Positions 14,185-19,962 of a DNA stretch of 19,962 nt are shown one piece after another. The notes below the pieces were generated by a model that worked only from the letters and a program-made list of their open reading frames with translations, was not told where the DNA came from and did no database searches. The stretch's first letter is position 1, and every line of letters starts with the position of its first letter. This DNA is from Bacteroides sp. OM05-12 (lineage in GTDB: Bacteria > Bacteroidota > Bacteroidia > Bacteroidales > Bacteroidaceae). The DNA is taken from NCBI RefSeq assembly GCF_003438995.1, contig NZ_QSUN01000040.1, positions 1 through 19,962 of the forward strand. The letters run 5' to 3'. A program made the position numbers and the translations under genes.

Positions 14185-16101
14185 TTAAAAAGTTGGTTTT
14201 CTTTGCTTGGACGGCTGTCCCCGTTGGGAAAGTCCTTCCTGTTGTCTATTACTCATCCCTTCATCCTGCTTCGGAGCATCCTTGTTTCTTCTGTATTCCA
14301 GATAAGAGAGCTTGTCACCAATCCGTTCACCTTCGTGGGAGGCTTCAAACCGGAGTACGTTTTCCTGCTGTGACGTGAGGAAATCGAAATGCTCCTTCAA
14401 ATCCGGTTCACCCTGCCGCCTCTGTTCAATCTTTCCGATTGCATCGAAAAAAACGTCCAGTCCGTACCTCAACTGGAAATTCCTGTCCGGTACGGCATAC
14501 TCGCCCCAATGTCGGTTAGTGATAATATCCAGCATTTCCTTATCGTTGCGAAGTGCATCCAAAGGATTGTCCGGCACTTTTCCCTCCGAAATACCTTGTG
14601 CATGAGAGCTTGCCATCTGCCGGATATTCTCTTCCACCTTATCCGCTTTCTCTTTCAGTGAAGCCATCGAATAAAAGTTGTCCGCCAGTGCCTCTTCCGC
14701 ACGCAGGTGGAGCAGACTACTCACCTTCTGATACGAATCCGACAACCCGTAACGGATTTTTACATAGTCCGAAGGCTCGCCCTTTCCCGCAGCCGTACGG
14801 CGTAATTCATCCCGGTCATATCCCCGCCTTACCCGGTCGAGCACCCCGGTAGCGGTCCGTAACTCTTCCGGCGTGGGGATGGGCAGGTTCGCTCCCGTAA
14901 AGCGGACCGAATGTTCATGCCGCATCACCGTGTAATAGGCATTTATAAGGTGCAACGGAGATACCTCTTTGTTTTTTCCCCCCGGAATAATCCCCGTTTC
15001 TTGTCCGTGACGGGTGATGTTCAGTTGTGTAATCAGACTGCCCAGTAGCGGATTTACCGTTTCCCCGACATTGCAAAGAAGTGGAGCTTTGGCAATCTGT
15101 TCCGTCCATTCTCTTATCAACTGCACGTTGTCACGGTTCAAACGTACCAGGTCACACAAGGGAAGGTAATCTTTCCGCCTGAAAGCATCCGTAAACAACG
15201 GTTCGTTCAGGAACCGTTCGTAGGGAAGCATCGGTTTTCCACCCGTCATCCGGGAGATACGCATATCCAGATGTGCGTATGCCTTTGCTATACGCACCAG
15301 CCGTTCTTCCTTTGTCTCTCTCGGCAGCACATCGAAAGCATTGCAGGGTGCGGAAATACGGAGATAGCTGTCCGAATCCGGCTGGGCGGAAAACAGCCGC
15401 AATATCTCCCGGTCGTGCTTCATCCCCATGACGAAAGTCAACGGCAGCTTGTTTGCAAACTCCTTTTCCAGAATGTCCGCAGCCTTGCCTGACAGTACCC
15501 GTTTAAAGTTCCCCTCCGGATTCAACCGTTTATGGGGCGAATACTCTTCTTTCAGGTTATACCGCAGTTTCACATACTCCGATGGCTCTATGCCGATGAT
15601 CGCCAGCATTGCCAGTTCCTCTGCGTCTTGTTCCTTCCGGCATTCGTTCAGTATCCGTTTGGCGGAATACACCTCATTGCGTTCCGGTAGGGGCACTTTA
15701 CAGTCCCGGTGGGTGTTGCCGTACTCATTCAGCATAAACGTGTGCATAGCAATCATCCGGTGAAGGGTTCCGGTATTTTCCGTAGGCGTATAAACAAGCC
15801 GTACGCCTGTCTTCAACGCATAGTCTGTATTCTTCAGGCTCTCCATCATCGCCAGCACGTCCCGGTTCGCCGCATCTTCAGGCGTACGTATCAGGTTTTG
15901 TGCCGCCAGATGTTCCGTCATACGTTGGACAATGGACGGAGCATAGCGGTACTTATCGAACAACCCTTTCATACTCTCGAAATCCCGCATCTTTGCCGGT
16001 AGCACAATCTGCTCCGCCAGCCTCTCCATCCGGTCGTTTGCCTTCCGTTCACGCCTTGCATCCTGCCACTGCCGTATCGTTTGGAATAATCCCATAATCA
16101 T
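14185..16101 (-). CDS. large unknown protein with internal duplication, inserted between traL and traM
   Basis: The frame opens at a GTG (16134), but the ATG at 16101 (or 16095) after A/T-rich sequence is more likely, giving about 638 residues and an overlap of about 50 bases with traL. There is no signal peptide or membrane segment; the N-terminus is basic (MIMGLFQTIRQWQDARRERK). Two 75-residue stretches, residues 113-187 and 383-457, align without gaps at about 35% identity. Both start with LH and include E-P-S-E/D-Y-V-K-L/I-R-Y-N/G-L. A fainter third copy (RNFQLRYGL) lies near 540. The C-terminus is hydrophilic and Q/K/R-rich. I recognise no family and know no counterpart in the CTnDOT operon. 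It was probably acquired later, or marks a different tra lineage. A cytoplasmic partner of the channel is conceivable. Confidence 0.75.
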   Translation of the reverse strand: MIMGLFQTIRQWQDARRERKANDRMERLAEQIVLPAKMRDFESMKGLFDKYRYAPSIVQRMTEHLAAQNLIRTPEDAANRDVLAMMESLKNTDYALKTGVRLVYTPTENTGTLHRMIAMHTFMLNEYGNTHRDCKVPLPERNEVYSAKRILNECRKEQDAEELAMLAIIGIEPSEYVKLRYNLKEEYSPHKRLNPEGNFKRVLSGKAADILEKEFANKLPLTFVMGMKHDREILRLFSAQPDSDSYLRISAPCNAFDVLPRETKEERLVRIAKAYAHLDMRISRMTGGKPMLPYERFLNEPLFTDAFRRKDYLPLCDLVRLNRDNVQLIREWTEQIAKAPLLCNVGETVNPLLGSLITQLNITRHGQETGIIPGGKNKEVSPLHLINAYYTVMRHEHSVRFTGANLPIPTPEELRTATGVLDRVRRGYDRDELRRTAAGKGEPSDYVKIRYGLSDSYQKVSSLLHLRAEEALADNFYSMASLKEKADKVEENIRQMASSHAQGISEGKVPDNPLDALRNDKEMLDIITNRHWGEYAVPDRNFQLRYGLDVFFDAIGKIEQRRQGEPDLKEHFDFLTSQQENVLRFEASHEGERIGDKLSYLEYRRNKDAPKQDEGMSNRQQEGLSQRGQPSKQRKPTF

Positions 16102-16357
16102 AGAATTTATAAAGATCCTGTATGCTATCCCCACGCTCCGGGCGCAGGTCTAAATCCCGGATATGCTCTATTTCCAAAAAATCCTTTTCCGCATCCCGCC
16201 TGCCCATGTTATAAATGGAACTGATGGTCATGTAAACGGAAAGAAAACTGAAAGAAAGAAGCATCGTAAGTATCACCGCCAGTCTTTTGCCCGGTGTCAG
16301 CCGTCCGCACATGCGACGCAGCCATTGGTCGAACAGATCTGATAATTTCCGTATCAT
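16049..16357 (-). CDS. traL: conjugative transfer protein TraL (DUF3989)
   Basis: It has 102 residues: a basic N-terminus (MIRKLSDLFDQWLRRMCGRL), one strong membrane segment at about 28-48 (LAVILTMLLSFSFLSVYMTI) and an acidic C-terminal part. This matches the small inner-membrane DUF3989/TraL family of Bacteroides ICEs. It starts four bases after traK. Its 3' end overlaps the next gene by about 50 bases. Confidence 0.8.
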   Translation of the reverse strand: MIRKLSDLFDQWLRRMCGRLTPGKRLAVILTMLLSFSFLSVYMTISSIYNMGRRDAEKDFLEIEHIRDLDLRPERGDSIQDLYKFYDYGIIPNDTAVAGCKA

Positions 16358-16361
16358 AAGC

Positions 16362-16985
16362 CTATCGTTTTAAGGTTTGTAAATCTTTGTTTTCCAATAT
16401 GGTGAACCCCTCTATCGTAAATCCGTTCGGGTTGTCGTCCGAACGACTTGCGTTCAGCAGGCGGCACGTTGTCACAAGGCTTCGTTCGGTGACATTGCTC
16501 TGCCGGATAATCATCTGTCGGGCATAGGTACTGACCTCATAGGGGTAACGGTCGAAATTGCACAGCACGCTGTCCACTTGCAGCACTTGGTTAATATTTC
16601 CGGCTATCAGTCGGTTATAATACCCTTTCTCGGCAAAATCGGCATAATAGTTATACGCACTCTTGTCCGCCAGCAACAGCGCACGTTTCACGTTGTGCTC
16701 TATTGCGCTCTTCTCCGGTGAAAGGGTAAAGAACAGCTCGTGAAAACGGCGTACATGTTCCCTTGCTTCGGCAGGACGGTTTTGGGAAAGGTCCTGCGAC
16801 AAGGCGAGCATTAGGCTCTTGCCGCCGTCCAATACATAAATTTTTTCCCGTTGCTTCTCCGCGAAGGCGAAAGAACTCCATACGGAATAAATCACGATTG
16901 CGGCGCACATCGTTACGAACACGATACCGAACAGGCGTATCTGCCTGAACGACGTCTCTATATTTTTCAAACTTTTAAATTCCAT
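16362..16985 (-). CDS. traK: conjugative transfer protein TraK (VirB8-like)
   Basis: The 207-residue protein starts MEFKSLKNIETSFRQIRLFG, has one membrane segment at about 18-40 and a soluble periplasmic domain ending in GFTIEGFTILENKDLQTLKR. It matches the TraK family, generally taken as the VirB8 counterpart linking the channel parts at the inner membrane. It has a leader of 94 bases after traJ and is followed closely by traL. Confidence 0.85.
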   Translation of the reverse strand: MEFKSLKNIETSFRQIRLFGIVFVTMCAAIVIYSVWSSFAFAEKQREKIYVLDGGKSLMLALSQDLSQNRPAEAREHVRRFHELFFTLSPEKSAIEHNVKRALLLADKSAYNYYADFAEKGYYNRLIAGNINQVLQVDSVLCNFDRYPYEVSTYARQMIIRQSNVTERSLVTTCRLLNASRSDDNPNGFTIEGFTILENKDLQTLKR

Positions 16986-17079
16986 CTCTTCATTGTTTTA
17001 ATGTTTTAGGAGGTCGCCCGACCCGTTGTGGAAAGCAAGGCAACTCGTACTTCCGAGCCGGACGACTTTTTTCTCCGCT

Positions 17080-18141
17080 TTATTTCTTGCCGAAAATCTT
17101 GCCGATACCCTTTTTGGCGAAGCGTCCGGCAGCCATCGCGCCGCGTCCCACGCGTCCGCCTACGTTTCCGGCTACTGCTCCCGCAATGCCACCGGCTAAT
17201 GCCCCGGCAGTGTTCACGTGACGGTTGTAATTACCCGTACCACCACCGGCTTGTATAATCCAGCCTGCCACTGTCGGTATGGTGAAATAACCGAGGATAC
17301 CGATAATCATAAACACGATATACACCCCGTCGCTCGAATCCAGCGAGAAATTCGGATCGTTCTGCATCCTTTCGATGTCGCCCTGCAACATCAGCACTTG
17401 GATGCGTGCAAGTATCGAACTGAACAGGTCCGACACCGGAAGCCACAAATAAATCTGTATATATCGGCTGAACCATTGCGTAAGTGTACTTTGAAACCCG
17501 TCCCACACTGCTATCCCGAAAGCTATCGGTCCGAGTATGGACAGCACCACGAGGAAGAAGGTGCGTAAAGTATCGATCAGCAGGGCGGAAGCGGCGAACA
17601 TCAGTTCCAACGCCTCACGCATCAAGTCACGTACCCACTTTTTCATCTGGTACATTTTCCGGTCGAGATACATCTTCGTCATGGTCCACACATCTCCCGG
17701 TGACCAGCCGAGGTCTTCCAGTTGCTTGTCGTATTCTTCCTGCGACACCAGATAAGCCGTTTCAGGATTACGCATATTGATTTCATATTCCAGCTTGTCC
17801 TTTTGCTCCTGATATTTCTGCATATCCATCGTCTGACCGTCCAGCAACTTGTTCGTACCTTGTACGACAGGACTTAATACCGCATTAAGCGTCCCCAGTA
17901 CGACAGTGGGAAAGAACAGGATGCAAAAGCCTATCACGAACGGGCGTAACATCGGATAAACGTCAATCGGTTCGGCACGTGCCAACGACTGCCACACACG
18001 CATCGCCACATAAAACAGCGCTCCCAAACCGGCAATACCCTTTGCCACACCTGTCATATCCGTACACAGGGGCATCATCTCCGTGTAGAGATTACGCAGA
18101 AGTACATGGAGATTATCAAATTCTATTGTAAGCAACATCAT
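17080..18141 (-). CDS. traJ: conjugative transfer protein TraJ (VirB6/TrbL-like)
   Basis: It has 353 residues with multiple hydrophobic segments: GIAGLGALFYVAMRVW (about 35-50), FVIGFCILFFPTVVLGTLNA (about 68-87), AASALLIDTLRTFFLVVLSI (about 184-203), and later the conserved region VFMIIGILGYFTIPTVAGWI (about 277-296). A Gly/Ala-rich C-terminal tail (AGALAGGIAGAVAGNVGG) ends in lysines. This is the typical layout of TraJ, the polytopic inner-membrane VirB6-like component. It begins three bases after the traI stop. Confidence 0.9.
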   Translation of the reverse strand: MMLLTIEFDNLHVLLRNLYTEMMPLCTDMTGVAKGIAGLGALFYVAMRVWQSLARAEPIDVYPMLRPFVIGFCILFFPTVVLGTLNAVLSPVVQGTNKLLDGQTMDMQKYQEQKDKLEYEINMRNPETAYLVSQEEYDKQLEDLGWSPGDVWTMTKMYLDRKMYQMKKWVRDLMREALELMFAASALLIDTLRTFFLVVLSILGPIAFGIAVWDGFQSTLTQWFSRYIQIYLWLPVSDLFSSILARIQVLMLQGDIERMQNDPNFSLDSSDGVYIVFMIIGILGYFTIPTVAGWIIQAGGGTGNYNRHVNTAGALAGGIAGAVAGNVGGRVGRGAMAAGRFAKKGIGKIFGKK

Positions 18142-18144
18142 GGG

Positions 18145-18774
18145 CTACCAGTATTTTTCGTTGGCATTTCCATAAAGCGCAAGCACCCTTTGGGTATCTT
18201 GTTTCTTTTTCGCACGCAGGTACGACACCGAAATATTTTTATTGGTGTAGTACGTCACCAGATTACGGTAATTCTTCATGGATTGGTAACAGCGGTCCAC
18301 CACGTCCATACGGTCTTTGTCCGTCATGGAAAGAGTGGTGATGTTCACCACATTCTTCATATCCGTCAGCACGTTGTTGCTCTCTTCCAATAGTTTGGTA
18401 TATCCGTAGGCGATAGCCGACAACTCTTCCGGCGTGAAATTCTCGTCATGCAGCATCTTCTGGAAGCTGTTCACATAGATGTCCGTAATATCGCCTACCA
18501 TCAGGATTACTTGCTGCACCTTTCTCGCATCCTTTACCAGATTGTTTACTGATTTCAGTGCGTCGTAGTACTTTTTTCCCTGCTCGTAAATCTTTACGGT
18601 TTCCTGAAAGTTCGACACCATATTGGTTGCCGTTTTGGAAGTATGCATAATGTTGTTGGAAGCATTGATAATGCTTTGGGCGAAGTTTCCCGGATCGGTC
18701 ACAACCCATTGTGCGTTTGCCTTATTGCAAAAGCACAATACACAGGTCAATAGCATAAATAATAGTCTTTTCAT
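18145..18774 (-). CDS. traI: conjugative transfer protein TraI (DUF4141)
   Basis: The open frame reaches 18879, overlapping the methyltransferase gene, but the ATG at 18774 gives a clean signal peptide (MKRLLFMLLTCVLCFCNKAN, then AQ) and is chosen. The 209-residue product is mostly helical after WVVTDPGNFAQSIINASNNI, matching DUF4141/TraI. It is a periplasmic protein that may correspond to the VirB5-type minor pilin or an assembly factor. It lies 16 bases after the methyltransferase gene and three bases before traJ. Confidence 0.85.
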   Translation of the reverse strand: MKRLLFMLLTCVLCFCNKANAQWVVTDPGNFAQSIINASNNIMHTSKTATNMVSNFQETVKIYEQGKKYYDALKSVNNLVKDARKVQQVILMVGDITDIYVNSFQKMLHDENFTPEELSAIAYGYTKLLEESNNVLTDMKNVVNITTLSMTDKDRMDVVDRCYQSMKNYRNLVTYYTNKNISVSYLRAKKKQDTQRVLALYGNANEKYW

Positions 18775-18790
18775 AATCTTTCTTTTACAT

Positions 18791-19354
18791 TCATTTAATG
18801 GTTTCTGAACTCTTGTTGAAAAAATCCGTTTGGTTCCCGTACTGATACCATCCTTCCCGGTACTCCCGTGAAAACACATCCATCTTACGGCAACCGGGAT
18901 ACAAGGTGTCGATCATCCGGTAGCAGAAATCGGGCTTGCGGCTGTGCTGCCTGCTCCTTTCCTCGAATACCGTAGTGAACTTTCCTCGCTGCTCTGTCGC
19001 AATGGGCGGTAGCCTGCCTTTATAATACCAGATAAGGTATTCATGAGAGAAGCGGACCGTAAAGGCGGGAGCGATACCGTTCATCTTGTTCCATATCATC
19101 CGGCAGTGCCGTTTATAGCCTCGTTGCTGCATCTCATGCTCGCAGGAAATAAGAAACTGCTCGATAGTCCACATGAACACGCAATGTTCCTCTTCTGCCT
19201 GCGGAAAGATGTCCTTATCCAGAAGGACAAAAATATCATCCACGCTCATGGTCGGATAGTCAAGCTCCCGCCCCTGATTCTTCCTCGTTTTCCGCAAACC
19301 GCCTTTTCTTAGTTGCCATGCCGGATCAATCACAAACACGCCGATTCTATTCAT
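18791..19354 (-). CDS. MT-A70-type N6-adenine methyltransferase, inserted between traH and traI
   Basis: The 187-residue protein opens with GVFVIDPAWQLRKGG, placing a DPAW motif at 10-13 where MT-A70 enzymes have DPPW. This is followed by YPTMSVDDI (33-41) and later FMWTIEQFL and KMDVFSREYREGWYQYGN, the latter like the NxxR/FSRE-type MT-A70 C-terminal block. All major motifs expected of a short bacterial MT-A70 are present. The proline-to-alanine change in the catalytic motif may alter activity. The start overlaps traH by eight bases, so it is firmly part of the operon. Likely substrates are adenines in DNA. A role in masking the transferred element from host restriction is inference. Confidence 0.75.
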   Translation of the reverse strand: MNRIGVFVIDPAWQLRKGGLRKTRKNQGRELDYPTMSVDDIFVLLDKDIFPQAEEEHCVFMWTIEQFLISCEHEMQQRGYKRHCRMIWNKMNGIAPAFTVRFSHEYLIWYYKGRLPPIATEQRGKFTTVFEERSRQHSRKPDFCYRMIDTLYPGCRKMDVFSREYREGWYQYGNQTDFFNKSSETIK

Positions 19355-19715
19355 CCTTTTCTTTTATCCTTACATAATCCCCGTTAGGCGAGAAGGTAAT
19401 TACGTCCGTCGCCGCATTATATGACACGTCAACGCGGAACCCCGTATGGATAAACAGGTTACCGTTCTCTTCCTGCAACAGATAGGTTTGCGGCTTCATC
19501 TTCCGGCGCATCCTCGTCCGGCTGAATACCGTAATCTTGTAGGCATCTCCTTCGCGGTAAATCAGCACGTCGGGTTTCCCTTCCACGCTTTCCCAATTTC
19601 CACAAAGTTTGTCCCGGTCTGTGCTTTTCACATCGGTGCAGGCTTGTAGCATGATAGTCGCAACGCCTATCAGGTAGCTGCTCATAAGCAGTAATTGTTT
19701 TCTATTGAAATTCAT
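19347..19715 (-). CDS. traH: conjugative transfer lipoprotein TraH (DUF3876)
   Basis: It has 122 residues with a lipoprotein signal (MNFNRKQLLLMSSYLIGVAT, lipobox LQAC at 23-26). The mature part is a small lipocalin-like beta domain: CGNWESVEGKPDVLIYREGD, then YKITVFSRTR and ITFSPNGDYVRI. This matches DUF3876, the family of the gene preceding traI in CTnDOT-like operons. It is probably anchored in a membrane facing the periplasm. It overlaps the methyltransferase gene by eight bases. Confidence 0.75.
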   Translation of the reverse strand: MNFNRKQLLLMSSYLIGVATIMLQACTDVKSTDRDKLCGNWESVEGKPDVLIYREGDAYKITVFSRTRMRRKMKPQTYLLQEENGNLFIHTGFRVDVSYNAATDVITFSPNGDYVRIKEKDE

Positions 19716-19786
19716 TGTCTCATTTTTTAGGATTTAATTTGAATGGATTTGATTTTCAGCCAAGCAGTTTACAATCCGCCGGATGG

Positions 19787-19927
19787 CTATTGCCCGTTCC
19801 TGCGTTCTTCCGCCAGCCTCTTGATAGCCGCTTCGATATTACCGCCCAGCTTATCGGCAAGGGCATATACCTCTACCTTTTCCGTTTCTTCGGTCGTGTA
19901 CGCGTAGGCTAAGTACCCAACGCCTTG
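19787..19927 (-). pseudogene. 3' end of an unidentified leftward gene, apparently disrupted
   Basis: A frame ending in TAG at 19787-19789 encodes a plausible soluble helix-rich C-terminus (TTEETEKVEVYALADKLGGN, then IEAAIKRLAEERRNGQ). The same frame is closed upstream by TGA at 19928-19930, with no ATG, GTG or TTG start between. Either the gene carries a nonsense or frameshift change here (a GGG run at about 19917-19919 is one candidate), or the window edge contains an error. The family is not recognised. It lies 71 bases upstream of traH, where traG or an accessory gene would be expected. Confidence 0.35.
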
Positions 19928-19962
19928 TCATATTTCTATGATAGGTTTCCGAGTACTCGCCT

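Noticed and set aside
18775..18879. N-terminal extension of traI by 35 codons overlapping the methyltransferase gene
   Set aside because: The signal peptide begins at the ATG at 18774. The extension is antisense-free but lies within the methyltransferase coding end in another frame.
1..19962. CRISPR arrays, rRNA, tRNA or insertion sequences
   Set aside because: I saw no regularly spaced direct repeats, no tRNA cloverleaf or rRNA sequence, and no transposase-like frame.

Overview
The window is Bacteroides-type DNA (Bacteroides, Parabacteroides or a close relative). The reasons are: BspA-like leucine-rich-repeat proteins with a type IX-like C-terminal tail; gene starts preceded by A/T-rich sequence instead of Shine-Dalgarno boxes; matches to the Bacteroides -33/-7 promoter consensus (TTTG and TAnnTTTG); and a recognisable CTnDOT-family conjugation (tra) operon. 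I read it as one end of an integrative and conjugative element (ICE) lying against host chromosome.

Region 1 (1-2181) is AT-rich, chromosome-like DNA. It holds the 3' part of one LRR protein gene and then a paralogue that stops abruptly at about codon 215. The second gene stops matching its neighbour just after a TTTGC at 2146-2150, which is the likely ICE/chromosome junction. Region 2 (2182-4043) is the element end. It has a gene-free stretch rich in inverted repeats, a leftward gene for a ComF-like phosphoribosyltransferase with a long unrecognised N-terminal part, and a second gene-free stretch of about 500 bases packed with inverted repeats.

Region 3 (4044-8510) is a rightward operon of ten small accessory genes typical of Bacteroidales ICEs: a membrane protein, a SLOG/DUF1273 protein, DUF6926-like, PcfK-like, PcfJ-like, DUF3873 and several unknowns. 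It ends in a cluster of hairpins including a strong intrinsic terminator at 8599-8629. Region 4 (8665-8913) is a small leftward gene with its own putative promoter.

Region 5 (8985-19962) is the leftward tra operon, read from right to left: an unidentified 3' fragment, traH (DUF3876), an MT-A70-type methyltransferase, traI, traJ, traK, traL, an unrecognised protein of about 638 residues, traM, traN, traO, traQ, a 70-residue unknown, a repeat (solenoid) protein and a 71-residue unknown. A terminator at 8985-9022 closes it. The products would build the envelope-spanning mating channel: TraJ VirB6-like, TraK VirB8-like, TraM VirB10-like and TraN VirB9-like, with TraO, TraH and TraQ at the outer membrane or periplasm.

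The most unusual parts are three genes spliced into this otherwise standard operon. They are the methyltransferase between traH and traI, the large protein with an internal duplication between traL and traM, and the five-repeat solenoid protein after traQ. A traP (primase) gene, normally between traO and traQ, is absent. No integrase, relaxase, TraG ATPase or proven oriT lies in the window.
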